This document shows positions 51,669 to 60,449 of a stretch of DNA of 64,000 bases, one piece after another. The first letter of the stretch is position 1. Each line of letters begins with the position of its first letter. The notes beneath the pieces are model-generated. The model made no database searches and was not told where the DNA came from. It saw nothing but the letters and a program-made list of their open reading frames with translations. Origin of the DNA: Arthrobacter sp. ISL-48. Lineage in GTDB: Bacteria > Actinomycetota > Actinomycetes > Actinomycetales > Micrococcaceae. The DNA lies in assembly GCF_018613805.1 (NCBI RefSeq), contig NZ_JAGGPL010000023.1, forward strand, positions 26,740-90,739, given 5' to 3'. The translations under genes were made by a program, and so were the position numbers.

Positions 51669-52346
51669 GTGATTGGTGGAAAAGATCCGGTACCTTCAAC
51701 CGGCCATGTGGTTCTGCTCGGTGACTCCATTTTCGACAACAAAGCGTACGTCGGCGGCGATCCTGACGTCGTCAATCACCTTCGAGGAGAACTTCCACCC
51801 GGCTGGAGGGCCACCCTCTTGGCGATAGACGGCGACGTCATCTCCGGAGTCCTGGGGCAGCTGCGTTCCTTGCCGCATGATGCGACCCATCTGGCTATCA
51901 GTGCAGGCGGAAACGACGCGCTTGGCTTCGCTTACCTGCTCGCGTCTCCTGCCAGCTCCGTCGCAGAAACCCTCCAGCTGTTCAGGAGCGCCCAAGATCG
52001 GTTTGCAGCGGACTACGAAGCCATGATGGAAGCGCTTGCCGCTACCGGGCTGCCCATAGCTGTTTGTACGATCTACGACACTCCTGCTTCGGTGCCAGAG
52101 CACGGGCTCATCAAGGCGGCCTTGGCTTTTTTCAATGACTGCATCACCCGTGCAGCCTTCGCCCGTGGCGCTTCCCTCATCGACCTGCGTCTGATCTGCA
52201 ACGATGATGGGGACTACGCCAATTCCATCGAGCCGTCTGACCAGGGAGGGTCCAAGATCGCCCGGGCGATCGCGGCCGTGGTGGGTCTTCGCGAGGCTTC
52301 CCGCAGCTCCAGCGTCATCGCCGGAGTCTCTGTCGTTCCGCGCTGA
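51669..52346 (+). CDS. SGNH/GDSL-type hydrolase
   Basis: The protein has about 225 residues. GTG at 51669 has GAGGGGG 8 bases ahead; TTG at 51663 is an alternative. The SGNH blocks are visible: block I GDSIFDN with the nucleophile Ser near the N-terminus and block III ISAGGNDALG with the oxyanion Asn. Block V is less certain (the C-terminal segment IEPSDQGGSKIARAI has no clear His, where canonical enzymes have DxxH). There is no signal peptide, so it is cytoplasmic. It may be an esterase or lipase-like enzyme; the missing His makes activity uncertain. Confidence 0.72.
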   Translation: MIGGKDPVPSTGHVVLLGDSIFDNKAYVGGDPDVVNHLRGELPPGWRATLLAIDGDVISGVLGQLRSLPHDATHLAISAGGNDALGFAYLLASPASSVAETLQLFRSAQDRFAADYEAMMEALAATGLPIAVCTIYDTPASVPEHGLIKAALAFFNDCITRAAFARGASLIDLRLICNDDGDYANSIEPSDQGGSKIARAIAAVVGLREASRSSSVIAGVSVVPR

Positions 52347-52430
52347 CCGGGCGTATTCTTGGCATTGATCCGGATGTGGAGGGTGTCCGGTCATCCATAT
52401 CAAGCCAGGGGGAAGGCGGCATGGATTTAG

Positions 52431-52628
52431 ATGTGCATTAGTGAGCTGTGGGGCAGGCTCGATGCCACGACGCAAAGATGGCTGACAGAAAACCCAGGAT
52501 GCCTGATCCTGCCGCGCACCGTATCGGCGAAGGTCAACATCGCAGCGGGCGGAACCATCAAGCGTGACGGGCACGGACAGATCGTTCTGTCCAAGGAGGA
52601 CCGCGACTTTATCGCAGCCAAGGCGTAG
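52431..52628 (+). CDS. Small conserved-looking protein
   Basis: This is a 65-residue protein (core LWGRLDATTQRWLTENPGC, then LPRTVSAKVN and KEDRDFIAAK). The ribosome binding site GGGGGAAGG (52408-52416) points rather to an ATG at 52421, which opens a seven-codon frame ending at 52441. That suggests either that ATG 52431 is used with long spacing or that the first codons were disrupted by a small insertion. Function unknown. Confidence 0.5.
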   Translation: MCISELWGRLDATTQRWLTENPGCLILPRTVSAKVNIAAGGTIKRDGHGQIVLSKEDRDFIAAKA

Positions 52629-52811
52629 GCCCTTCGGTGCAGGTCCGCCACTGGAAACGGTCACGAAAAGAGTGAAGGCGGCGGGTTTCGTTACCCCGTG
52701 CTTCGGGCCGTGAAGCCGTGTTGCCTTGCACGTCGGCGCGTTTCACCGGGTGTTGAGAACCGGCATAACCGAGTGGTTGGTTTGTTGGACAGACCCCGAA
52801 AGGAAGAATCC

Positions 52812-53330
52812 ATGCCGGAACACTCCGATGTCACCCCGGACAGATTACGTACCGTCCTTGGCCATTTTGCCTCCGGGCTGACGGTGATTACGGCTGCAAC
52901 TGACCGCGGACCTGCAGGCTTCACGTGCCAGTCCTTTTCATCCCTTTCGCTGGATCCGGCGCTGGTGACCTTCAGCCCGGCCCGGACCTCCAGCACGTGG
53001 CCGTTGCTTCGTGCCGCCGGAACCTTCACGGTGAATATCCTTCCGGCCGAGCACCGGCACTTGGCCGCCCAGTTCGCGCGGTCAGGAGCTGACAAGTTCG
53101 CCGGTGTGGATCATTCTCCGTCACCCCTTGGCAATCCGGTGCTGGACCGGGCCCTGGCCTGGGTGGACTGCGAACTTCACCAGGAGTACGACGGCGGCGA
53201 CCACACCATCGTTGTGGCAGCGGTCCGGGCCCTAAGTGCCCGCTTGGACGCCGAACCGCTGCTCTTCTTCAAGGGCGGCTACTATGCCGGGGTCCAGTCC
53301 CGCTCCGGATTGCTAGAGAGCGTGGCTTGA
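52812..53330 (+). CDS. Flavin reductase-like protein
   Basis: This is a 172-residue protein of the flavin reductase domain family (HpaC/small monooxygenase component type). Conserved blocks are VLGHFASGLTVITAATDRGP, GFTCQSFSSLSLDPALVTFS and FTVNILPAEHRHLAAQFA. ATG at 52812 follows AAAGGAAG. Such proteins use NAD(P)H to reduce FMN or FAD for a partner monooxygenase; no partner is nearby, and its physiological role is not evident. It is convergent with the GntR gene at 53390. Confidence 0.85.
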   Translation: MPEHSDVTPDRLRTVLGHFASGLTVITAATDRGPAGFTCQSFSSLSLDPALVTFSPARTSSTWPLLRAAGTFTVNILPAEHRHLAAQFARSGADKFAGVDHSPSPLGNPVLDRALAWVDCELHQEYDGGDHTIVVAAVRALSARLDAEPLLFFKGGYYAGVQSRSGLLESVA

Positions 53331-53389
53331 CGGTTGCGGGCAAGGCCTGATGCCTAGCCTCCCGGCCTCTTGCTCTTCGTGGCGGCTTG

Positions 53390-54121
53390 TCAGGCGAGGC
53401 GGGCGATGCTCCGGCGGGAGGCGCGACGGACTCCGCCATCGGAGAAGAGCTCCGGAGTCGCGGCCTGGATCCGTTTGACATCATCAAAGACGCCTCGCAG
53501 GTGCAGGCGGAGGGAACTGTCGGCCTCCGGCAGGTTGTTGGCCTCAAGGGCATCCACTACGGCAGCGTGCTGTCGGATCAGCGTTGAAATCGGCCTGGTG
53601 TTGAGCAGGCTCATGCGCCGGGCCCGGTCCAGGTGCGCCTTGGCTGAGTTGACTGCAGCCCAGGCAGCTTCGTGCCCCGCCAGCCTGAGAAGTTCGCGGT
53701 GGAAATCCTCGTCCAGGCGGAAGAACTCCTCCACATCCCCGCTGGAGTCAGCCTTCGACTGACTTTGGAGGATGTCCCGAAGCCCTGCGATGCCGGCGTC
53801 GTCAACAGCTGCATCACGGAGGGAAGCGCATTCGATCGCCTCCCGGACAAACTGGGCTTCAGATACCCGGGCCAGATCCACGAGGGAAACAAACGAGCCG
53901 ATCTGGGGAAAGACCTGAACAAGCCCCTCCTCCCGCAGCAGAATCAGGCTCTCCCGGACCGGTGTACGGCTGACCCCCAGTTCCTGCGAGAGCTCGTTCT
54001 CCGACAGGGGTTCCCCCGGCGGGAGCTGCAGTGAGATGATGCGCCGCCGGAGGGTTTCGAGCGTCTGGTCCCGGACGGACAGCCGTGGTTGCTGTCCTTT
54101 GCCGCGTTTGTCGGTTGCCAT
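53390..54121 (-). CDS. GntR-family regulator (FadR/FCD type) of the sugar-acid cluster
   Basis: The protein has 243 residues. The winged helix reads DQTLETLRRRIISLQLPPGE, with NELSQELGVSRTPVRESLIL. The FCD domain carries conserved residues in DEDFHRELLRLAGH and RQHAAVVDALEANN. ATG at 54121. It is divergent from a transporter that opens the mannonate/KDG pathway operon, so it resembles UxuR/ExuR-type control. Repeated ATGGTAGT elements (54152-54173) in the gap are candidate operators. A KDG- or mannonate-type effector is plausible. Confidence 0.87.
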   Translation of the reverse strand: MATDKRGKGQQPRLSVRDQTLETLRRRIISLQLPPGEPLSENELSQELGVSRTPVRESLILLREEGLVQVFPQIGSFVSLVDLARVSEAQFVREAIECASLRDAAVDDAGIAGLRDILQSQSKADSSGDVEEFFRLDEDFHRELLRLAGHEAAWAAVNSAKAHLDRARRMSLLNTRPISTLIRQHAAVVDALEANNLPEADSSLRLHLRGVFDDVKRIQAATPELFSDGGVRRASRRSIARLA

Positions 54122-54151
54122 GCTCCCAGTCTATTCTGTTGACACACTAGA

Positions 54152-54173
54152 ATGGTAGTGCTTGTATGGTAGT
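54152..54173. promoter_or_regulatory. Candidate operators of the sugar-acid cluster
   Basis: ATGGTAGT occurs twice (54152-54159 and 54166-54173), 14 bases apart, between the divergent GntR and transporter genes. A TTGACA at 54139-54144 lies just upstream, so a bound repressor would cover the rightward promoter. Confidence 0.5.
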
Positions 54174-54269
54174 ACACCACAGGGTGTCGCCGGTCACTCC
54201 AGCACAACTCCGGGCACTCTCTTCCGTTCCACTCTCCCCTTCATTTCATCGCCTGCAAAGGAGCACCTG

Positions 54270-55652
54270 ATGACCGAGAGCATCGCACCACCCACCACTA
54301 AGCCGGAGTCGCGGACCACGCGGGACCTGGCCAAGGTCGCCGTTTCCGGCTGGCTCGGGACCGCCATGGAGTTCATGGACTTCCAGCTGTACTCACTGGC
54401 CGCTGCCATTGTCTTCAACAAGATCTTCTTCCCGGAGGTGAGCCCGGTGATGGGCCTCATCGCAGCCATGGCGACGTACGGTGTGGGCTATGTTGCCCGC
54501 CTGGTGGGCGCTATCTACTTCGGCCGCATGGGTGACAGGATCGGGCGCAAGAAGGTCCTGTTCATCACCATTGCACTCATGGGCGCCTCAACGACCCTCA
54601 TCGGTGTCCTTCCCACGTACGCCATGATCGGCATCTGGGCTCCGATCCTGCTCGTGGCGCTGCGCCTGATCCAGGGATTTGGCGCTGGCGCTGAAATCGC
54701 CGGAGCCACCGTGATGCTCGCGGAATTCGCACCGGCCCGCCGCCGCGGCCTGATCTCCTCCCTCGTCTGTCTCGGCACGAACTCCGGCACCCTCGCGGCT
54801 TCCGGGCTCTGGGCCATCCTGGTCAGCATCCTCCCTGAGGACCAGCTGCTCAGCTGGGGCTGGCGCATCCCGTTCCTGGCCAGCTTCGTGCTGATGATCT
54901 TCGCGGTTTGGATCCGCCGCTCGCTCAAGGAAAGCCCGGTCTTCGAACAGCGCGCCGATGTTGTTGACGGCGTCGCCCTGGCCAAGAAGGACATAGCCGC
55001 GGCGGCCGTCCAGGCCGGCACCAGCACCATCGAGGCGGCCCTGCACCAGCGCAAGGGCAAGTCCTTCCTGATCGCCCTCGGCCTCCGTTTCGGTCAGGCC
55101 GGAAACTCTGGGCTCGTGCAGACCTTCCTCATCGGCTACCTCGCGACTGTCCTGCTCGTGGACAAGAGTGTCGGCACCACAGCCATCGTTTACGGCTCTC
55201 TGTTGGGCTTCATCACCATCCCGATCATGGGCCTCTTGGGCGACCGGTTCGGCCGGAAGCCGCTGTACCTCGCACTGAGCGCCCTTACGGCGCTCTTCGC
55301 CATCCCCATGATGATGATGATCACAAGCGGCAACACAACGGTTATCACCGTCGCCATCGTGATCGGCCTGAACCTGGGCGTGCTGAGCCTCTTCGCCATG
55401 GAGAGCGTCACCATGGCTGAGTTCTTCGGAGCCCGCACCCGCTTCACACAGCTCGCCCTGGCAAAGGAAATCGGGGGCATCCTCGCCACCGCCATCGGAC
55501 CCCTGCTGGCTGCGACGCTCACGGCCGTCACAGGACACTGGTGGCCGCTGGCCGCGATGCTCGTAGGCTACTCGTTGATTACGTTGGTCTCCGCCGCCGT
55601 CGGACCTGAGGTCCGCGGCCGCGATATGGTCCGGCTGGAGGACGCGGTTTGA
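54270..55652 (+). CDS. MHS-family metabolite:H+ symporter
   Basis: This is a 460-residue major facilitator protein with twelve helices and an acidic/aromatic motif GWLGTAMEFMDFQLYSLAAA at helix 1. The MFS signature GRMGDRIGRKKVLF lies between helices 2 and 3, and LRLIQGFGAGAEIAGATVML is typical of the metabolite:H+ symporter (shikimate/proline-betaine) group. ATG at 54270 follows AAAGGAG. It heads the sugar-acid operon and probably imports the acid degraded there (L-gulonate, L-idonate or a hexuronate; inference). Its stop overlaps the TTG start of the dehydrogenase. Confidence 0.87.
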   Translation: MTESIAPPTTKPESRTTRDLAKVAVSGWLGTAMEFMDFQLYSLAAAIVFNKIFFPEVSPVMGLIAAMATYGVGYVARLVGAIYFGRMGDRIGRKKVLFITIALMGASTTLIGVLPTYAMIGIWAPILLVALRLIQGFGAGAEIAGATVMLAEFAPARRRGLISSLVCLGTNSGTLAASGLWAILVSILPEDQLLSWGWRIPFLASFVLMIFAVWIRRSLKESPVFEQRADVVDGVALAKKDIAAAAVQAGTSTIEAALHQRKGKSFLIALGLRFGQAGNSGLVQTFLIGYLATVLLVDKSVGTTAIVYGSLLGFITIPIMGLLGDRFGRKPLYLALSALTALFAIPMMMMITSGNTTVITVAIVIGLNLGVLSLFAMESVTMAEFFGARTRFTQLALAKEIGGILATAIGPLLAATLTAVTGHWWPLAAMLVGYSLITLVSAAVGPEVRGRDMVRLEDAV

Positions 55653-56680
55653 AAGCCGTCGTAGTCCACGGAGCCAACGACCTGCGCATCGATGACAGGC
55701 CGGAACCTGTTGCCGGCCCCGGCGAGGTAGTGCTCGACGTCGAATGGGGCGGCATCTGCGGCTCGGACCTTTCGTACTGGCGCCACGGTGCCTCGGGGAC
55801 TGCTGCGCTGAAGTCGCCGCTGGTTCTCGGCCACGAAGTGGCCGGCCGGATCGCCCAGCTGGGCGCAGGTGTGCAAAACCTCGACGTCGGCCAGCCGGTC
55901 ACGGTTCACCCTGCGCAATTGGTGGGGGACGGCACCATGCCGGAACGGCTGGCTGGCCGCACCAACCTCTATCCGCACATCCGGTACTTCGGTTCGGCGG
56001 CCTTTGACCCGCATACCGACGGCGGGTTCAGCGAACGGAAGCTCGCCAGGGCAGCCCAGATCCGGCCGCTGCCGGAAGGTGTGGACACCCTGCACGGTGC
56101 ACTCGCCGAACCGCTCGCCGTCGCCCTGCACGCAGTGGGAAGGGTGGGATCCCTCGCCGGCAGGGACGTCTTGGTAAACGGTGCCGGACCCATCGGCTCC
56201 TTGGTGATCGCAGCAGCCAAGTTCGCCGGAGCCAGGACAGTGATCGCGGCGGACATCAACGATGCCTCGCTGCGGATTGCCAAGGCCATGGGCGCTGACG
56301 AAGTCCTAAACGTCTCCGGAAGCGGCGGCCTTCCGGAAGACATGGAGCTGGTGTTCGAAGCCTCCGGCATTCCCGGCGTATTGGGTGGTGTCCTCCGGGC
56401 CACTGCCCGCGGCGGAACCCTGGTCCAGGTGGGCAACCTGCCTGGTGCTGCGGCTCCTGCGACGCTGGGGGACCTGGTGACACGCGAGATCACCTGGATC
56501 GGTTCCTACCGCTTCGTGGACGAGATCAGTGACGCACTCAGCGCCATGGCCGCCGGACTCGACGTATCTCCCGTCATTACCCACAAGTTCGGGATTGACC
56601 AGGCCGCGGAGGCCATGCGGGTTTCGGCGGATCCTGCGTCCGGCAGCAGCAAGGTCATGCTCCGCCTCGGCCCCAACTGA
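55649..56680 (+). CDS. Zinc-type L-idonate / L-gulonate 5-dehydrogenase
   Basis: This is a 343-residue medium-chain dehydrogenase. The TTG start overlaps the upstream TGA. Catalytic zinc ligands are Cys37 in GGICGSD and His62-Glu63 in LGHEV; the NAD site is VNGAGPIGSLVIAA. The IRYFGSAAFDPHTDGGFSE block closely matches the L-idonate 5-dehydrogenase group (IdnD, RspB). The four-cysteine structural zinc lobe present in IdnD is missing here (VHPAQLVGDGTMPER lies in its place). Next to mannonate dehydratase and fructuronate reductase, oxidation of L-gulonate to D-fructuronate is the most coherent activity; L-idonate is the alternative. Confidence 0.83.
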   Translation: MKAVVVHGANDLRIDDRPEPVAGPGEVVLDVEWGGICGSDLSYWRHGASGTAALKSPLVLGHEVAGRIAQLGAGVQNLDVGQPVTVHPAQLVGDGTMPERLAGRTNLYPHIRYFGSAAFDPHTDGGFSERKLARAAQIRPLPEGVDTLHGALAEPLAVALHAVGRVGSLAGRDVLVNGAGPIGSLVIAAAKFAGARTVIAADINDASLRIAKAMGADEVLNVSGSGGLPEDMELVFEASGIPGVLGGVLRATARGGTLVQVGNLPGAAAPATLGDLVTREITWIGSYRFVDEISDALSAMAAGLDVSPVITHKFGIDQAAEAMRVSADPASGSSKVMLRLGPN

Positions 56681-56711
56681 CGCCCCGCACTACTGCCAGC
56701 CCAACTGAGTA

Positions 56712-56751
56712 GCAGTAAGTGTCGTTTTGAGGACTGAACGACGGTTACTGC
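56712..56751 (+). terminator. Extended hairpin between dehydrogenase and mannonate dehydratase genes
   Basis: GCAGTAA-GT-GTCGTT pairs with AACGAC-GG-TTACTGC (a two-base interruption) around a 10-base loop, followed by CGACCTACTTTGATTTTT. It may terminate or attenuate transcription before manD. Its symmetry also resembles dispersed palindromic repeats, but no second copy is in this window. Confidence 0.55.
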
Positions 56752-56791
56752 GACCTACTTTGATTTTTCCCACTTACCTAAGGATCAACCA

Positions 56792-58003
56792 GTGAAGATC
56801 ACCGACGCACGGGTAGTGGTTTCGTCGCCAGGACGGAATTACGTCACGCTCGTTGTTGAAACCGAGGACGGCGTCACCGGCATCGGCGACGCCACCCTCA
56901 ACGGCCGCGAACTGGCCGTCGCTTCTTATCTGACGGAGCACCTCTGCCCGTTGTTGATAGGTCGCGACGCACGCCGGATCGAGGACGCCTGGCAGTACTT
57001 CTACAAGGGCGCCTACTGGCGACGCGGGCCGGTGACCATGACCGCGATCGCCGCGATCGACGTCGCGCTGTGGGACATCAAGGGCAAGGCAGCGGGCATG
57101 CCCGTCTACGAACTCCTGGGCGGTGCGGCCCGTGAAGGAGTCATGGTTTACGGACATGCCAGCGGTTCCACACTGGAGGACCTCAGCGCGGATTTCCAGC
57201 ATCACCTGGACCTCGGCTACAAGGCGATCCGCGCGCAGGCCGCAGTGCCCGGGCTGGAGAAGACCTATGGCATTGCGCCCGTGGACGGCCGGACCTATGA
57301 ACCGGCAAGCGGCAACCTTCCCCAGGAGGACCTGTGGGAGACCACTGCCTACCTGGACTTCGCGCCCAGGATGATGGCCCACGTTCGCGAACAGTTCGGC
57401 TACGGCGTCCACGTCCTGCATGATGTCCACCACCGGCTGACGCCGATCGAGGCCGGCCGGCTCGGGGCGGCACTCGAAAAGTACCGCCCGTTCTGGATTG
57501 AGGACCCGACGCCGGCAGAGGATCAGTCGGCTTTCCGCCTGATCCGCCAGCACACCACCACGCCCATTGCGGTGGGGGAGGTGTTCAACTCGATCTGGGA
57601 CTGCCAGCAGCTGATTACCGAACGCCTGATCGACTACATCCGCACCTCTGTCTCCCACGCAGGCGGCATCACCCACCTGCGCAGGATTTTCTCGCTGGCG
57701 GACCTCTACGGAGTGCGCTCCGGCTCCCACGGCGCGGGGGATCTTTCGCCGGTCTCCTTCGCCGCGGCGCTGCATGTGGACATGAGCATTCCCAACTTCG
57801 GTGTCCAGGAGTACATGGGCCACCGCGATCCCGCCGGCGAGGTCTTCAAGACCTCATACACGTTCACTGACGGGTACATGCACCCCGGCGAGGCCCCCGG
57901 CCTCGGCGTGGAATTCAACGCGGAAGCCGCCGCATCTTTCCCGTTCGACCCGAAGTATCTGCCCGTCAACCGGCGGCTCGACGGATCGGTGCACGACTGG
58001 TGA
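56792..58003 (+). CDS. manD: D-mannonate dehydratase (enolase superfamily, ManD/RspA type)
   Basis: This is a 403-residue enzyme, the standard length for ManD. Magnesium ligands are Asp211 (VLHDVHHR), Glu237 (FWIEDPTP) and Glu263 (AVGEVFN). Arg147 and Tyr159 (KTYGI) and His213 occupy the catalytic positions of this subgroup. It removes water from D-mannonate to give 2-keto-3-deoxygluconate. The GTG start follows AAGGA. It overlaps the KDG kinase gene by four bases (GTGA). Some RspA-type homologs act poorly on mannonate, but a complete pathway context supports this function. Confidence 0.9.
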   Translation: MKITDARVVVSSPGRNYVTLVVETEDGVTGIGDATLNGRELAVASYLTEHLCPLLIGRDARRIEDAWQYFYKGAYWRRGPVTMTAIAAIDVALWDIKGKAAGMPVYELLGGAAREGVMVYGHASGSTLEDLSADFQHHLDLGYKAIRAQAAVPGLEKTYGIAPVDGRTYEPASGNLPQEDLWETTAYLDFAPRMMAHVREQFGYGVHVLHDVHHRLTPIEAGRLGAALEKYRPFWIEDPTPAEDQSAFRLIRQHTTTPIAVGEVFNSIWDCQQLITERLIDYIRTSVSHAGGITHLRRIFSLADLYGVRSGSHGAGDLSPVSFAAALHVDMSIPNFGVQEYMGHRDPAGEVFKTSYTFTDGYMHPGEAPGLGVEFNAEAAASFPFDPKYLPVNRRLDGSVHDW

Positions 58004-58992
58004 GCGCCGCAACGCAAGAGAACCAGCGTCAGCCGTTCGACGTCGTCGTGATGGGCGAAATCCTCATCGAAGTGGCGACCGATGCGCCGTTCGCCCACGG
58101 CGTTCCCGCACAGCTGGGCATCTCAGGGGATGCCCTGAATGTGGCGGCGGCCGCGGCTTCTGCGGGAGCAAACGTGGGGCTGCTTTCCGTACTCCCCGAC
58201 GACGACCTCGGCACTGCGATTGCCGCCCGGATCCGGGAACTTGGCGTTTCCACCGAGCTGCTGAAGTTCAGGACCGGGCAGCAGGGCGTGTACCTGATGC
58301 ACTGCGACCCCCAGGGGCAACGCGAGTTTTCCTACGCCCGCACCGGGAGCGTGGGCTCAACGCTCGGACCGTGGGATGTTGACCCCGGCGTCTTCTCGGC
58401 GGCCGGGGCGGTGGTCGCGGGCGGCATCGCCTGCGCCATCTCCGCGTCGTCCCGCGCCGCCGTCCTGAAGGCCGCCGCGCTCGCCAAACGCTTTGTTTTC
58501 GATCCCAATTTCCGGCCCCGCCTGACCAGCGCGGAAGAAGCTTCCGAGCTGCTCGAGGCGCTGGCCCCGCAGACCTTCCTGGCCACCCCGTCCTTCCCCG
58601 GTGAAACGTCAGCACTGCTGGCGTGCCAGTCGCCAGCCGAGGCCGCGGCGAAACTCCGCGGTCTTGGCGCCGCGAATGTGGCAGTCACCTGCGGGGCTGA
58701 GGGAATCCAGCTGGCCGGCGGCCAACTGGACGACTCCCAGGATTCGTCCTGGATCGACGCGATTCCTGCGCCGTCTGTGGTGGACCAGACAGGCGCGGGT
58801 GACGCGTTCGTTGGCACGCTGACGGCCCGGATGGTGCTCGGCGACAGTCTTGCTGTGGCAGCCCGCTACGGCGCGGCCGCCGCATCTCTAGTGGTGGGCG
58901 GGAAGGGTGGCACAGGCCTGGTCCCAACCTTTGAAGAAACCAGCTCGCACGCCCAGCGAACCGCGGAGGGGGAAGTGCCATCACACGCCTGA
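58000..58992 (+). CDS. kdgK: 2-keto-3-deoxygluconate kinase (PfkB family)
   Basis: This is a 330-residue sugar kinase. The N-terminal block VVMGEILIEVATDAPFAHGV, the first signature GISGDALNVAAAAASAGANV and the ATP/anion-hole signature DQTGAGDAFVGTL with catalytic Asp are present. The GTG start overlaps the stop of manD (GTGA). It phosphorylates KDG to KDPG, the substrate of the aldolase two genes on. PfkB kinases for other sugars look similar, so specificity rests on context. Confidence 0.87.
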   Translation: MSAATQENQRQPFDVVVMGEILIEVATDAPFAHGVPAQLGISGDALNVAAAAASAGANVGLLSVLPDDDLGTAIAARIRELGVSTELLKFRTGQQGVYLMHCDPQGQREFSYARTGSVGSTLGPWDVDPGVFSAAGAVVAGGIACAISASSRAAVLKAAALAKRFVFDPNFRPRLTSAEEASELLEALAPQTFLATPSFPGETSALLACQSPAEAAAKLRGLGAANVAVTCGAEGIQLAGGQLDDSQDSSWIDAIPAPSVVDQTGAGDAFVGTLTARMVLGDSLAVAARYGAAAASLVVGGKGGTGLVPTFEETSSHAQRTAEGEVPSHA

Positions 58993-60449
58993 CTGCCGCC
59001 TCCCTTGCGGCCAGCGGAAACCAGAGGGCACCCTTTCCGCGCGATGCGCTCCAGCCGGGCATCGTGCACCTCGGCCTAGGCGCCTTCGCGAGGGCACACA
59101 CCGCCGTGTTCACCGAAAACGCGATGCTGGCCTCGGGCGATTCCAATTGGGGGATCGCCGGAGTCACGCAGCGCTCGGACACTGTGGCGCGGCAGCTCGG
59201 ACCGCAGGACTGCCTGTTCACGGTGAGTGAGAGGGGCAGTGGTGCAGCGCCGCTTCGGGTGGTTTCCAGCATCACCGAGGCAATCTCGGGGCTGCACCAC
59301 CCGCTCGCAGTGACGGACCGCATTGCCGCCTCATCGACGTCGGTGGTCACGCTCACCGTCACCGAGAAGGGATACCGTATAGACCCCCGCACCGGAACGC
59401 TGAGCCTCTCTGATGAACAGGTCCGGGCTGACGTTGCCGGCCAGCCACCCCGGACAGCGATCGGGCAGATCGCCAGGGGCCTCCAGCAGCGGGCCCGGGC
59501 GGAGGCCGGGCCCCTCACAGTAGTCTCATGCGACAACCTACCGGGCAACGGGGACCTGACTCGGGAGCTCGTGCGCGCCTTTGCCGCGGCGCTTCCGGCG
59601 GCAGAGGGGGACCCGCTCGCGTCCTGGCTCAAGGCGAACGTGTCATTCCCCAACACAATGGTGGACCGGATGGTGCCGGCCACCACGAATGGTGACCTTG
59701 ACGCCGTCGAGCGTGAACTGGGGCTCAGGGACGAGGCCGCGGTGGTGGCGGAACCATTCATGCAATGGGTCATTGAAGACAATTTTGCGTCGCGCCGCCC
59801 GCGCTGGGAGGACGCCGGAGCAGTGTTCAGCACAGACGTTGCGGCGTGGGAAGCGGCCAAGCTGCGCCTGCTGAATGCCAGCCATTCGATGCTGGCGTAT
59901 CTGGGACTGGCCACCGGGAACACGACCATCAGCGACGCCGTGCGGGAGGATGCGTTCCTCACCGCCTGCAGCCGCATGATGGTCGAGGATGTTCTTCCCA
60001 CGATCAGCCTGCCAGCGGGACTGGAAGGAGAAGCGTACTGCGCCCAGGTACTGGGGCGTTTCGCGAATCCTGCCCTCGGTCACACCACCGCCAAAGTTGG
60101 CAGCGACGGCTCGCAAAAGATCGGGCTGCGGTTGTTGAGGACGGTCAAAGGCAACCTCGACGCCGGCCGCGAGCCAAGGTGGGCCGCGCTCGCCGTGGCG
60201 GCATGGATGCACCATGTGGCATCCACCCCGACGGCGGAGCTGAACGATCCGCTCGCGGCGGAGCTCCACGCTGTACTGCCCGCGACAGGGAACGCCGCGG
60301 ACGTGGTCCCGGCGCTGCTTGGCTGCCGGAGCATCTTCGACGACGAAATGGCAACCCACCGCGGGTTCGCTGATCTCCTCATGGACTGGTACCGCCTTAT
60401 CGACACCCACGGGCTGGAAGGCCTGAGAAATGAGATCAACCATGGCTGA
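58980..60449 (+). CDS. uxuB: Mannitol-dehydrogenase-family D-fructuronate reductase, irregular start
   Basis: The enzyme has about 489 residues and interconverts D-fructuronate and D-mannonate with NADH. The Rossmann motif VHLGLGAFARAHTAVFTE, the DNLPGNG block, FPNTMVDRMVP (catalytic region) and KLRLLNASHS with its active-site Lys are present. No ATG, GTG or TTG precedes the Rossmann strand in frame: GTG at 59064 would remove the usual 28-residue N-terminus (LTAASLAASGNQRAPFPRDA). The ribosome binding site GGAGGGGG (58965-58972) sits 7 bases before ATC at 58980, with CTG at 58989 also possible, so a rare start codon or a point mutation of ATG is indicated. It overlaps the kinase end and the aldolase start. 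Confidence 0.85.
   Translation: MTRLTAASLAASGNQRAPFPRDALQPGIVHLGLGAFARAHTAVFTENAMLASGDSNWGIAGVTQRSDTVARQLGPQDCLFTVSERGSGAAPLRVVSSITEAISGLHHPLAVTDRIAASSTSVVTLTVTEKGYRIDPRTGTLSLSDEQVRADVAGQPPRTAIGQIARGLQQRARAEAGPLTVVSCDNLPGNGDLTRELVRAFAAALPAAEGDPLASWLKANVSFPNTMVDRMVPATTNGDLDAVERELGLRDEAAVVAEPFMQWVIEDNFASRRPRWEDAGAVFSTDVAAWEAAKLRLLNASHSMLAYLGLATGNTTISDAVREDAFLTACSRMMVEDVLPTISLPAGLEGEAYCAQVLGRFANPALGHTTAKVGSDGSQKIGLRLLRTVKGNLDAGREPRWAALAVAAWMHHVASTPTAELNDPLAAELHAVLPATGNAADVVPALLGCRSIFDDEMATHRGFADLLMDWYRLIDTHGLEGLRNEINHG

Noticed and set aside
52660..52690. GGTCACGA block resembling the ECF -35 element
   Set aside because: No GTTA follows at the 15-base spacing, and it is not placed before a gene of the surface regulon.
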